A DNA stretch of 64,000 nucleotides, taken from assembly GCA_002812745.2 (NCBI GenBank), contig NCSJ02000038.1, positions 124,001 to 188,000 of the forward strand, in the 5' to 3' direction. How positions within the stretch are numbered: the stretch's first letter is position 1; each line of letters begins with the position of its first letter. Both the position numbers and the translations under genes were made by a program. Positions 1 through 10,873 of the stretch are shown here, one piece after another. Source of the stretch: Scytalidium lignicola (lineage: Eukaryota > Ascomycota > Leotiomycetes). Below the pieces are notes generated by a model. It had not been told where the DNA came from, made no database searches, and saw nothing but the letters and a program-made list of their open reading frames with translations.

Positions 1-7
1 GAATGGT

Positions 8-1750
8 ATGAGTGAATCGGATATTCGTTCACTCACTGCTGGTGCTCCCCTAAGTCCTACTGCTACTTCATTGCTTCCATCTAATATATTCGCCGATGAT
101 GACCCCGATGCAATAGAATCAAGATCTTTTGGCCCTGCCCTATATGGGGGCATCGGACCCTCAATTCTTGAGAATGATCCTCAGTCTCCAGATTCTTCAA
201 GTCGTTCGGCAAGTTTAATTTCCAGCCCTCGCAATTCTTCTCAAAATCTGTCCATATTTGGAGTTTCGGGGCGTGAATACGGCGCAGATCCTGATCGACG
301 ATCTCTCCATTCTCCAGTGACGGAATTTGGTGCTCTTGGTGCTCGTGGTAACTCGGAACGGACTACATCGCATCGACCTTTTAGTAACCTTTTCAACTTC
401 CCTAGGGCGCGTGGCAAAACTCTTCCGGACGAGGGACCCGCATTAGGAACCCTCAAGCAAGGTCAAAGTCAATCTTTCCCACGATCAACCGAAGAGCCAG
501 ACTCTATTGCAAACAAGCCTCGCCGAATCAGTTTTTCGTCTGGTTGGAACGTTATGCCCAATTTCCTGGCTAGAAGCTTAGGAGGAGACATCTCGCAAGG
601 CAATGCCCCTGCCCCCGCACGCAGTGTCGGTGCGAGACGAAGACGTGGGTTCAATATGTTTGGCTCTAGCCTTGATGATAGCACGGGAGTGTACTTAGAA
701 AGAGATCCTAGTAGCCCTCGACCTATGTCAATTGCCTCATCTGATCTACCACGGCCTTCAACAGACAGTGCACCATTTGGCTGGCCAGCCTCAGATGGCG
801 GACTTTTTAACAGGAACAGTCCTTTGGCTACAAACTGGTCTGTCAATGCTCCTCAGACTTGGTCAAGGAATCCATCTCGGAGACCTAGTTTCCAGCATGG
901 TTCTACAACTGCTTTGACATCAGGTATTGCAAGCGAAGATGACGAGTTTCTACCACCGGAGCCATCTCTAGCGGGACAGTCAAGCCCCCCTCCTGTCGGC
1001 GTCATTGGTACACGCCCAGCCTCTGCTCATACAGGTAAACCTGTTACGCCAAAGTTAAACCCAGCAGCACCCACGTTCAAAGCGATGTTCAGTCGTTCGT
1101 CAAAAAGTGAGAGGAGCAAAAGCAAAGACAAGCCAGCCGAAACCTCAGTGATGACATCCATCCCTACTGATGAGAGTCAGACGAATCTCTCTTCTCCATC
1201 TGACTCAAGAAAATCTCGAGATACTCATTCAATACATACGCAGAACAGTATTGCTGACTCCTATGAAAGCCTGGAAATGACTTCAAGCAACACACCGTCT
1301 GATATGGCCATCCCTACAGCAGCTAGCTCTAAGGAGTCTTCTTTCAGACAACTCCTCCGTAAAGGAAGTTCCAGCAAATTCAGCTTCTCATCGATTCGTG
1401 GCAAAGACTCCGTTCTTTTTGGAGGGAAAAAAGGTGCTGGCAGCTCAGCAAATTCCGATCGAAATGCATCTACCGACCGTGATGGCAGCTTTGACGAGTA
1501 TCGCGAGGATTTGGGGCTTGGTAAAAGCACGGACAGCATCACTAGCAGCCCGATGATTGGCAGTTTGGGATCAGGAGATCCGAAAGGAAAGGATAAAGAA
1601 ACTGGCCCCCCAAAGGAAGGACGGATGAGTGTCAATTGGGGAAGAGCATTTGGCATCAAGAAGGGTAAATCTGGAGTTGGGAGAGAGAGTCTGGATATTG
1701 AGGGTAGTGAAGCGGAGATAACAGGGACTGAGGATGAAAGCAACATATGA
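8..1750 (+). CDS. Ser/Pro-rich low-complexity protein, probably the C-terminal part of a larger gene
   Basis: An open frame of 580 codons ends at a TGA at 1748-1750. The product is rich in Ser, Pro and Gly and has no catalytic domain I recognise. It holds basic patches (such as GARRRRGF near residue 216 and SKSERSKSKDK near 370) and many SP/TP sites, which suggests a disordered, phosphorylated regulatory region. The C-terminus carries a conserved-looking NWGRAFGIKKGK block followed by an acidic tail. The frame is open right up to the window edge, so the ATG at 8 may be an internal methionine and the true start may lie outside. The opposite strand also has open frames here, but they look like shadows. 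Coding status is fairly sure; the function is unknown. Confidence 0.7.
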   Translation: MSESDIRSLTAGAPLSPTATSLLPSNIFADDDPDAIESRSFGPALYGGIGPSILENDPQSPDSSSRSASLISSPRNSSQNLSIFGVSGREYGADPDRRSLHSPVTEFGALGARGNSERTTSHRPFSNLFNFPRARGKTLPDEGPALGTLKQGQSQSFPRSTEEPDSIANKPRRISFSSGWNVMPNFLARSLGGDISQGNAPAPARSVGARRRRGFNMFGSSLDDSTGVYLERDPSSPRPMSIASSDLPRPSTDSAPFGWPASDGGLFNRNSPLATNWSVNAPQTWSRNPSRRPSFQHGSTTALTSGIASEDDEFLPPEPSLAGQSSPPPVGVIGTRPASAHTGKPVTPKLNPAAPTFKAMFSRSSKSERSKSKDKPAETSVMTSIPTDESQTNLSSPSDSRKSRDTHSIHTQNSIADSYESLEMTSSNTPSDMAIPTAASSKESSFRQLLRKGSSSKFSFSSIRGKDSVLFGGKKGAGSSANSDRNASTDRDGSFDEYREDLGLGKSTDSITSSPMIGSLGSGDPKGKDKETGPPKEGRMSVNWGRAFGIKKGKSGVGRESLDIEGSEAEITGTEDESNI

Positions 1751-2090
1751 GTTATGTCCATGGCCATAAAAGCGTTGGATTACGAGTATGAATTCATGTT
1801 CACATCTTAAATACCTCGATAAGTGGCGCATCAGCCAGCACGTGACCTACACAACATTTGAAGTGATCTATATATACTTCCTGAAAATCATGGTAATCAG
1901 ATACTGCTTTTGAAATCACTGCTCAAACATTGCCCAGTCATAGACATTTTCTCTCGCAGAAACATTAGATGACTCCATTAACAGGCAGTATAACCAACTT
2001 TAATGCAGAATACTCTCCTATTCAACATATCACCAGCTAATTCTCTCCCAGCTGCCCTATAGATTATATCCTACTCCTCTATCCCCAAAT
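1751..2090. other. Convergent 3' intergenic spacer
   Basis: This 340-base spacer lies between the ends of the Ser-rich gene (+) and the 2EXR gene (-). It presumably holds both 3' UTRs. I see no gene, RNA or repeat in it. Confidence 0.6.
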
Positions 2091-2951
2091 TTATAAACCA
2101 AGACCAAATTCTTTACTTAAAACATCAACATCTTTCACGAATCTCAGCTTTGGCCTTTTCCAAAATGGCTTTGACATCGCAAGCTTGTCCAAATCATCCA
2201 CAACTTCCCTCTGCATCTCACGCATATGGCTCTCGATCTCCTCATTAACAGCCTGGCTCATAACAGACTCCCACCCGGGACTCTGTGGCTCCGGAGTAGT
2301 GCTGAGAAAGCTCACATACAGATAGTCTAATGCAATAAACTTCATGAGAAGTTGTAATCTTCCACGTTCGCGGTCTCGACGCCACGTACAGTAAGGAATG
2401 GCGAGCAATCGAAGGTTTTCAGTGATATCTATACCAATCCATCTCACCAGTACCAGTAAGGAGGATGACCTCACGCTTCCTAGCGCAGTAAAGTGTTGCG
2501 GTGGGTCTTGCAAGAACAAAAGATCATGAGCAGCGTCCAACAGTGTGAACTGAGGCTTCCCTTTTCGTATAGCTAGAATATGACCTCTTCCAGACGCCCA
2601 TATATTTGTGTCTAGTCTACCGCTCTTCCCATGACGATAAAGGTCATTGCCTCCACAATGCTCATCAGCGTTGAGCCTATACTTGTACCACTTCAGCATG
2701 ACATGACGTGATTCTCTGCATGCTGATAACACCCCCGGAAGTCGATGATGCGATGTAAATACCCTATCAACACATGCGAGGGCTGGTGGCATCCTAATGA
2801 AGCCTGCCGGTGTGGGATTGGGAAGAACCGAGATGGGGTAACTGCCAATCGTCACGGCGAAGATGGGTACGATGCGTGGATTTGGGAGAGAAAAGCTCCA
2901 GATCTTGAGACGAAGCTCAGGTGGGAGGAGATTAAACTTTGGAAACTCCAT
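2091..2951 (-). CDS. 2EXR domain protein (F-box-like fungal family)
   Basis: A single-exon gene of 286 residues from ATG at 2951 to TAA at 2091. The N-terminus begins FPKFNLLPPELRLKIWSFSL and is followed by PNPRIV. This is the hallmark of the fungal 2EXR family, in which an LPxELRxxIW core resembles an F-box helix. A second family feature, LPGVLSACRESRHVMLKWY, follows near residues 92-110. The rest is less conserved and ends with an acidic, helical segment. 2EXR proteins are abundant in Pezizomycotina and mostly uncharacterised; a role in ubiquitin ligase adaptors is often assumed but is only inference. The length is normal for the family and I see no lesion. Confidence 0.85.
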   Translation of the reverse strand: MEFPKFNLLPPELRLKIWSFSLPNPRIVPIFAVTIGSYPISVLPNPTPAGFIRMPPALACVDRVFTSHHRLPGVLSACRESRHVMLKWYKYRLNADEHCGGNDLYRHGKSGRLDTNIWASGRGHILAIRKGKPQFTLLDAAHDLLFLQDPPQHFTALGSVRSSSLLVLVRWIGIDITENLRLLAIPYCTWRRDRERGRLQLLMKFIALDYLYVSFLSTTPEPQSPGWESVMSQAVNEEIESHMREMQREVVDDLDKLAMSKPFWKRPKLRFVKDVDVLSKEFGLGL

Positions 2952-3240
2952 TGTCTTGGATCGAGTTGCACAGGGAATGGAAATTTCATTAAATGTCGTG
3001 ATTCTTTATATAAACGACACAACTGCATGATACATGCGAGATTGCCTCTTTGAGCCGATGTGCGTCTGCAATCCAGCCAACCACACGATGAGAGGCGCCT
3101 TCTTATATATTGTTTTATATAATCATATCCTTTCACTAATGTTATAATCCTAAAATAACCATTTAATCCTACGACAGAACTTTTGTTATTTTCATGAGAT
3201 TCAATATAAATCAGGACTTAAAACAATTCTACATTTGACA

Positions 3241-6019
3241 TTACACAGCTATTTTATGTTCATCCATGTATTTCAGCCGTATACTAACTGCTCTTCGGTG
3301 GGCCTCCAATTCCTCAACCTTCGCCAATTGCATCACGGCTTCACCGACATTTTTCAGTCCGCCAGCTGTCAACATCGAACTCGTAATATGCTTGACGTAC
3401 GAACCTAGGTTCACACCGGAATACTGTTTGGCAAAGCCATAAGTAGCTTCATAATTTATCAGCATTATACCCAATNAAAAAAAAGTAACAATATCATCAC
3501 TTACGTAATGAGTGATTGACTCCTGCAGAGTAATCACCAACACTCTCTGGAGTCCATTCTCCGATAAACACACTACCAGCATTTTCCACCAGACTTACAA
3601 CAGCTGCCGCGCCTTTAAGTTGTAAAATCAGATGCTCAGGGGCATACTCGTTACTTAGTCGCATTGCCTCCTCCACGTCTTTAACTAAAAGGGTTATGGA
3701 GTGGTCTATTGCGCCTTTCACAATGTCAACTCTGGGCAATGCCATGGCTTGCGCATGCAGCTCGTCTTCAATGGCCTGCAGCTCTTTCTCTGAGAGATCA
3801 ACGGCGATTAAAATAACCTGGCTATCCACGCCATGTTCTGCTTGAGATAGCAAGTCAGATGCCACAAATGCTGGGTTTGCATATTTATCCGCAACAACCA
3901 ACACCTCTGATGGTCCTGCAGGCATATCGATGCTCACCCCAGCATTGGTATCGTTGCTGACGTACATTTTTGCAGCAGTAACAAATTGGTTTCCAGGACC
4001 CAAAATCTTATCCACCTTGCTAACACTTTCAGTGCCATAGGCCATTGCAGAAACTGCTTGAGCTCCTCCTGCAAGCACGATGCTCTCTGCGCCAACTTTG
4101 TGTGCAACATACACGATTTCCGGAGTAACACTACCATCTGCTCGCGGTGGCGATGCGAGAACAATCTTTTTGCAACCAGCCACCATTGCCGGCACCCCAA
4201 GCATCAGTGCAGTACTTGGTAATACAGCTGTACCTCCCGGAACATACAAACCAACCCGCTCGATAGGTCTTGAAAACCTACTACAAACGACCCCAGGCAT
4301 CGTCTCCACTTTCAAAGGTTTATCTTCCCTTTGGGCGGCATGGAATTTCCGGATGTTGTCAAAAGAAACGTCAATAGCTTTCATCGTCTCCGGAGACAGG
4401 TTCATAAGTTCCTGTGGGAAAGGAGCTTTGATAACTGGCGACGTCAAAGAAGTAGCTTTTTCAAACTTATGTGTATATCTCAATAGTGCATTGTCTCCAC
4501 CGGTACGCACATCATCAATGATAGGTTTAACTATCCCCATGATTGTATCGCTCGATCTCTGTGATGGACGTTGTAATATTTCCTTCAGTTCAACCTCGGA
4601 GGTAGTTGCAGCATTATAGCGCTTCATTTGGATCCTTCCATTCTGCTTGTCAACACTATTTCCTCCTGCCTTTTTCACACCTTCTATCTTAGTTGAGCCA
4701 CTCTCGGCAGCGGGGAAAATTCCTTCTTTCACAGCCCACTGTCCTTTAGCATCACCTTGTCTTCTCTTTACTTTAACACTCTTCGAATCGAGATTCCTCT
4801 CAATATCAGCTACGCTCACACCTGCACTGATACACTTGGTCAAGGCAAAATAAATGAGGTCAGCGGCCTCGAAAGCAATCTCTTGTTTAGTTTTGGCATT
4901 GCATAGCTCCTCTGCCTCCTCCATTATCTTCGCCCGTAGTAACTTCTCGTCCGAGAAAAGTCGTGCAGTATATGATCCTTCCGGAGCTGAGATTTTTCGG
5001 GAAAGAAGGGTTTTCTCAAGTTTTGAGATACCGCGAAGGTCACCAAAACATGTAGACTGGGGCAGATGACAGAAACCTTTCAAGAATTAGAGATTTTCGC
5101 CATACAAGATTCCTATGCTTACCACGACCATTTTGTCTGACCACGAACTTCAGACAATCTTGATCGCAATCAAGGGATATCCTAACAAGCTCTTGAGTGT
5201 CGCCTGAAGTCGCGCCTTTATACCACAGCCCTCGTTTTCTGCTTTGATAGACTCCTACGCCCCTCAGTCAGCAGACTATATCATAACTTTATCAGGTACT
5301 ATTTTACCTGTGCCTGTTTTCAGGGATTCAGCCACGCTCTCTTGACTACTGTATACCAATCCAAGAGCAATGCCTTGCTCATCAGTAACAATTGTCGGGA
5401 TCAGTTTATCGGGTCGATCTGATGTCCATGAAGAAGCAATAAGGGCTGTAACGGAAGCCTGTCCAGTCGATGCTTCTCCGATAGATAGCTTTGTTGAAGA
5501 CACCACTGGAATAGCTAGTAATTCCGTCGCAGTTTTCACGAAGGCCTGGAGATCAGTATCTTCAGAAGGCAACACAAATATTGGGCTGACTTTTTCCTCT
5601 TTCAGTTTTTCTATTGCGGCTTTGTAGGTTGAGATACCGCCCCTGGTCTCAAGTAAGGCCCCATAGGAGTAGTTGTTCGGAGTGGCAGCTTCGTCTCCCT
5701 CTAATATGATGGGGATGGCACGGTCTCCATAGGTTTTCAACGACTCTAATTGACCTATTTTCGCATAAACTTTATGAGCACCAGCGTCCAAAATCGAGAT
5801 AATATCTTCAAGAGACTCAATGGCTGCAACATTGACATAGACTTCAAGTGAGATATGCCCTTGTAAAAACCCAAGCACCTCGTCCACATTTGCATTGTTC
5901 GCAGTAAAATAAAGGCATCCTAGGTAAGATAATTGCTGTCGCGTGATACCTTCTGACTTGGTCTCTCCACCGCCAACCTCTACACTTGGAAGAAATGGTA
6001 GCGGAATTGTTGTCTCCAT
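3241..6019 (-). CDS. HIS4: Trifunctional histidine biosynthesis protein (PRA-CH / PRA-PH / histidinol dehydrogenase)
   Basis: Four exons (6019-5308, 5254-5123, 5076-3505, 3446-3241) encode 873 residues. The enzyme does steps 2, 3, 9 and 10 of histidine synthesis in the cytosol. Residues 1 to about 200 form the fungal N-terminal domain. The phosphoribosyl-AMP cyclohydrolase follows, with the metal-binding DCDQDC at 266-271 and GFCH at 282-285. The phosphoribosyl-ATP pyrophosphatase spans about 304-389, with EEAEEL (334-339) and EAADLIY (351-357). Histidinol dehydrogenase runs from about 440 to the end, with GPGNQFVTAAK near 641 and AEHGVD. Introns are 53, 46 and 58 bp; the last contains an N beside an A-run (3476), which does not affect coding. 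A Gcn4/CPC1-type site lies 27 bp upstream of the ATG. The homologue is his-3 in Neurospora. Confidence 0.97.
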
Positions 6020-6045
6020 GGTGAAAATTGTTGTTCTTGTAGGAG

Positions 6046-6052
6046 TGACTCA
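6046..6052. promoter_or_regulatory. Gcn4/CPC1 site TGACTCA upstream of HIS4
   Basis: The exact consensus TGACTCA lies 27-33 bp upstream of the HIS4 start codon, in the roughly 500-bp promoter shared with TAF9. The bZIP factor Gcn4 (CPC1/CpcA in filamentous fungi) binds this sequence to induce amino-acid biosynthesis genes on starvation. The fit with a histidine gene makes function likely. The closeness to the ATG means it may sit in or near the 5' UTR. Confidence 0.65.
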
Positions 6053-6518
6053 AAATATTTCGGGTGGGCATGTACACCACCGATTGCGGCATGGAGGGGC
6101 ATATTGTCCTAAAATTGCTTAGCGCTTCGAGGGGAGTTTTAAGCGTTGATCCAAGCGTTCAGAGAGTTGCAAGGGCTCTGTCTGTTTGCGAAGCTTCACA
6201 ACGCGAACTTCGATTCTGGGATTTTATATCGACTCCTACGATTTTGCAATCGCACATCATCCATGAAGGTTTTGTGGAAATATTAGGTTGGATGGGAAGC
6301 AGAGCTAATGTGCTCGTTCATTTTCTAAGCCTCTAGACCAATTACACCTTAATCACGGTCCGACAAGGTATTTAAAAACCGTGTTGGGCTCAAGTTTGGA
6401 AACACAGCATTTAACGATTCACTATTCCTGGTATCTGATACTCAAGGTGAAATTAAGTCCCTGTTCGATACAGATCTAGGCACCTACCGAAGGTACTCCA
6501 TTCTTGAATCAATCCATC

Positions 6519-7271
6519 ATGGTTGAGGTCAACGGCGAAGTTGTCCCCCAAACCAACGGTCACTCATCGAACTCGCCTCCGTCACAGACAGTAGCTTCTC
6601 ATTCTCAATCTGTATCCGCTGCTGCTCCGGTGTCGAATCCAGTTGTACCTCCAACTTCGCTACAAGATAACGGACTCTCAAAACGCCCTCGTGATGCTCG
6701 CCTGATTCACATGCTTCTCTCATCTCTGGGTGTAACAGCATACCAAGAACGTGTCCCTCTCCAACTCCTAGACTTCGCCTACCGACATTCCTCCTCTATT
6801 CTATCTGACGCTCTCCATCTTTCCTCGGATGCATACATATCACAACAAACAAGAGCTCGAGATGCACCACCGGGTGGAGGATTTCGTGACGCAGATGGTC
6901 AAGTCAGCGCGAATGCTGTTCAAATAGCGATTCAGAGCCGATTGCAATATCAGTTCACCGGAGGCCAGGGAGGTGGTCTGAGCAAGGAGTTCCTTCTGGA
7001 GACGGCACAAGCGCGGAACAAAATCAGCTTACCAAGAGTTTTACAGAACGAATGGGGTGTAAGGCTGCCAAGTGAAAGGTTCGTCCTAACGGGTGTTCCT
7101 TGGGGCCTTAAGGAAGAATGGGAGGACCGAGACGATGGGGAGCCAGTAGATGCAATGGAAGGTGTCCAGGCTACAGAAGAGGAAGGTGTGGAAGGCGGGG
7201 AAGATGGGGGCCGAGTGGAAGATTTATTTGGCGACGACGACGCTGATGAAGATATGGATAAAGACGAATAG
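6519..7271 (+). CDS. TAF9: Transcription initiation factor TFIID/SAGA subunit TAF9
   Basis: A single-exon gene of 250 residues; the first ATG is at 6519 (an upstream in-frame TTG is not a start). TAF9 pairs with TAF6 through a histone fold and is shared by TFIID and SAGA in the nucleus. The family signature PRDARLIHMLLSSLGVTAYQ starts near residue 57, and the histone fold continues through QERVPLQLLDFAYRHSS. The conserved LPRVLQNEWGVRLPSERFVL motif and the GVPWGL element lie near 170-195. The N-terminal 50 residues are Ser/Pro-rich. The C-terminus is strongly acidic (EEEGVEGGEDGG, DDDADEDMDKDE), as in other fungal TAF9 proteins. It diverges from HIS4 across a common promoter. Confidence 0.95.
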   Translation: MVEVNGEVVPQTNGHSSNSPPSQTVASHSQSVSAAAPVSNPVVPPTSLQDNGLSKRPRDARLIHMLLSSLGVTAYQERVPLQLLDFAYRHSSSILSDALHLSSDAYISQQTRARDAPPGGGFRDADGQVSANAVQIAIQSRLQYQFTGGQGGGLSKEFLLETAQARNKISLPRVLQNEWGVRLPSERFVLTGVPWGLKEEWEDRDDGEPVDAMEGVQATEEEGVEGGEDGGRVEDLFGDDDADEDMDKDE

Positions 7272-9407
7272 TTCTTTTTTTGCTTTTCCTGGCATTTACG
7301 GCGTTTAGGAAACGGTGATCATTGGGATGGCTCTTATACCAAAATCATGCTTTACAGTAGTGGCACACAGATGTCCAGAATACCAAAGGTTTTCTATTGC
7401 TCGTATGTTTCTGAGTGGGTTAAGACTGTTACTCAAGTGGCCTATCTAAGCAATCCTCATTTAAGTTTAGTTATTGGACAGTGCTGTCTAAGCGTTGGTA
7501 TAATCACTGACTACTATATGTAATAAGTGGAGCGCATATATGACGCCGGAAAGATTTGTGTAATAATCAGTGACATTCCTCAATTAATGTCGTAGAATTT
7601 TAACTCGAAATTTATATATTACGAGTTCATCAAAGCTACAATGCAGTGTGTAGAAGGGCAGGCCATCTTTGTCTAACCAACTTTTCGAAACCATCCTCCA
7701 GTCAGAAATTGAGCTCTAACGTGTCAAAAGAATACCCCGTCTCAATCATAACAGAGAAATATCACCATAACAAAGCCATGAAATAAGGATTAGTAGTTGT
7801 CTCGCTTATTTCCAAATAACAAGTTACTGAATGAATGTAGAGTTAAGTCTGAGCAGCATGCTCTTCCAAGTTCTCAGGTCTTCAACGTAGTGATGCAATC
7901 TACATTATCACTGATTATGTATGGGTGGCACCAAAAGAATGCGAGAACGACATAGCCACGATAACCTCCCCAGTGTGTGCTGATAGACATGGAAGACAAG
8001 GCAAAGATTTATGCAGCACTCCACTCAGTAGCTGCTATTTGTCGCTCAAAGGTTAGTGTGGCGAGAATAATCCTGATAGCTGAAAGACTTCAGGGTTCTA
8101 GGACACCGTTGATCATCTACTTCTCTGCATAATGAGAATGGCGCAGGCTTGGTTCCTCGGCACTCTTTCATATCACACAAATGAAGATGGGTGTTGCAAT
8201 CTGGTCCACAGTTGGATTCATTGATACGAGGGCGGAGTTCTTCCGTACAAAAAGGACAAGGGACAATATGACAAATATTTGAGAGATCCATTCGTTCCTG
8301 TAAGCTGCTGACTGTGTGTCCGCCATGCCCGAGCGGTTCACGGTTCGTCGGCTGCAAGAAACCTAAGTCGCCTGAAAGAGGTCAAGTCAGGGGTTCCAGC
8401 GTTGTTATCAGACCTTCGTACACCACCACACGAATCTGAAAAAGCTAATAATTCATTATTCTTGGACTATGCAGGCACGGCAGGAACACCTCAGTGCTTT
8501 GATGTTTGTCTCCCTCGGACCTACGGTAACAATGCATCCAGGCATCCCAAGACACTATGAAAGCCTCAAAGCAGGCCTAGATTCCGCGCACTCCTCCACG
8601 ACACATCACTACCCTCACTGCTCATCATATACACGTAGGGATTAGCCTCTAGCCTTCTTGACGAGCGTCGATCGCTCTGCAACAGCTCATGCCAGGACCT
8701 CTCGTAACCAGCATTCCGCTCTGTCTGCCATCTGCGAACACAGATGCAGCCACCGACTACGGCACTTTGCACCACGCTCCCGTCGGTTTTCATATGTCTC
8801 TTTCGGCAAAAGGTGATACAATTCTGCTCATCAATTACATATGACGATGCATGTGACAGTACAATGTGGTACCTGAATCTTTAGTCGGTCGTGCCAGTTC
8901 AAAAATCAGCCTGTCCCTAGCTATGGAGTATGGACCAACTGGAACCGTCAGCCCCCGACGTCTTTTATTGGCATTTTGACTTACACTCCATCCACCATTA
9001 ACAGTCCTAGACTATATCTCTTCCTTCGCCGTATATCAGCCGGCTAGTGATTTGACGGCAGGAACTACATGTGGGTTCCACAGGTGGTGGCAAAGCCATG
9101 GCCACCCTACCGTGTACTGTATCTCTAGTGCACATGGTGACTAGTCATTCGCTGCAAACATTAAGGTGGTGCGGGGTGTTTCTTTCTGGTGGCCGCGGTG
9201 GGCTATACCATATTGACCTGGGCTTATAGTTTCGTGGCAATCATGTTTGCACCTAAAGGTAGAGTCTATGTCTCACAGGCTGCTCTCAGCTACAATTTCT
9301 ACATTACTGTGAAAATTCCCACTTCAAAGGCTAGATTTGTCTAGCTGTCTCTCGCTCTTTTATTTATTTCACTCTCGTTAATACTGTTATACTTTATCTA
9401 ATTTGGT
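7272..9407. other. 2.1-kb intergenic region with a possible small Cys-rich gene fragment
   Basis: No family-level gene is visible. The minus strand has a Cys-rich frame at 8357-8046 (CPFCTEEL, then Cys/His pairs) directly behind a good splice acceptor (CTTTCAG), and another frame at 8793-8566. I could not join them into a sound model. The last 100 bases before 9408 are pyrimidine-rich and probably belong to the glucanase promoter and leader. Confidence 0.4.
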
Positions 9408-10873
9408 ATGCTTGTCAGAACCAGTCTGGCTGCGGCCCTATCCTATTGGGTTTGCGTTGCCTTGGCCTCGCCCGTTGTGTAGGTGTCTAATAACCCTCCC
9501 CCTCCCCCTCCCTATTCAAGGGATTTTGTATTCATTTCTTCTATCCAGTGGACCTCTTCCCAAACGATTCAATGGCTTTGCATTTGGAGAGACACCTGTA
9601 CGAGGGTTGAACATTGGTGGTTGGCTTGTCCTTGAGCCATGGATAACACCTTCGATATTCGAATCTGTCGATCAATCCTTGGGCATAGTAGACGAGTTTA
9701 CGCTGACTCAGAAGTTGGGGTCCGAAGCTGCGTATAACATTCTTAAGCCTCACGTAGGTTTCATCTTCCAATTGTTATCGAATGCTACTGATATATAAAA
9801 GTGGGATACATGGTGTACATTTGCAGATTTCCAGAAAATTGCGAATGCTGGGTTTAATACGGTCCGAATACCCATTGGCTACTGGGCATATGCTCTCTAC
9901 GACGGAGAAACATATACACAAGGGGCAGCTCCATATCTTGATGCTGCAATCGATTGGGCAAGAGCAACAGGTTTGAAGATTTGGATTGACTTGCATGGAG
10001 CCCCAGGATCGCAAAATGGTTTCGACAACAGTGGCCATAGGATTCCAACTCCAGGATGGCAGACAGGTGACACAGTTGCCCAAACACTTGCAGTCTTGGA
10101 GACTATTACTGCCAAATATGCTCAGCTCGCTTATCAGGATGTCGTCGTGGGCGTCCAGCTTCTGAATGAACCGCTCGGCTCCGAGCTCAATCTAGATCAA
10201 CTAAAGCAGTTCTACCGGGATGGATTTGGCCAGGTTCGGGCAACCAGCGATACACCGGTGGTGCTCCACGATGCATTTCAGCCTCCTCCATGGTGGAATG
10301 GCTTTCTCTCGCCTTCCGATAATAATGCCCAGAATGGTGAGCCTCTACTTGCAATAACTTATCGTATCAATTTGCTTACCCAATAATGTGACAGTCATTA
10401 TTGACCACCACGAATATCAAGTATTTAGCGATGATGTTGTCGCGTTGCAGCCGTGGCAGCATCGTCAACTTGTCTGCAACAATGCTGCATCCTACTCAAA
10501 AGGGAAAGACAAGTGGCTTGTTGTTGGCGAGTGGACTGCTGCCGAAACGGACTGTGCGCCTTGGCTCAACGGCTACGGTATCGGTGCTCGCTATGATGGT
10601 ACATATCCAGGATCTTCGTACGTTGGATCCTGTGCCGACAAGAGCAATATTGCCAATTGGGATGATTACATGAGGAACGACGTCCGAGGCTATATCGAAG
10701 CCCAACTGCAGACCTATGAGGCTGTTGGCCAGGGTTGGATTTTCTGGAACTTCAAGACTGAAGCAGCACATGAATGGGATGCATTTGTGTTATTGGATAA
10801 TGGTATCTTCCCGCAACCACTCACTGACAGGAAATTCCCGCCAATATGTGCTCCTTGGAGTTTTGATGAATAG
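9408..10873 (+). CDS. Secreted exo-beta-1,3-glucanase (GH5)
   Basis: Four exons (9408-9478, 9549-9753, 9802-10336, 10395-10873) encode 429 residues. The first exon is a signal peptide (hydrophobic core ALSYWVCVALAS, residues 10-21). The mature enzyme starts at a PLPKR processing-type site and GLNIGGWLVLEPW, the fungal Exg1-type GH5 N-terminus. The acid/base is E215 in LLNEPLG and the nucleophile E316 in VVGEWTAAETD, spaced as in Candida Exg (about 100 residues). Other GH5 motifs are VRIPIGYWA, DLHGAPGSQNG and the C-terminal GQGWIFWNFKTE. It hydrolyses beta-1,3-glucan from chain ends in the wall or outside the cell. Introns are 70, 48 and 58 bp. Full length, no lesion. Confidence 0.94.

Noticed and set aside
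6504..6518. Upstream non-ATG starts (TTG/GTG) for TAF9, and likewise at 11979, 29076, 32022 and 34992
   Set aside because: Each has an ATG shortly downstream that fits the family; nuclear fungal genes rarely start at TTG or GTG.
8318..8402. tRNA-Leu/Ser-like stretch (GCCCGAGCGGTT resembles an A box)
   Set aside because: The B box is poor (GGTTCCAGC) and the acceptor ends do not pair, so no tRNA fold is supported.
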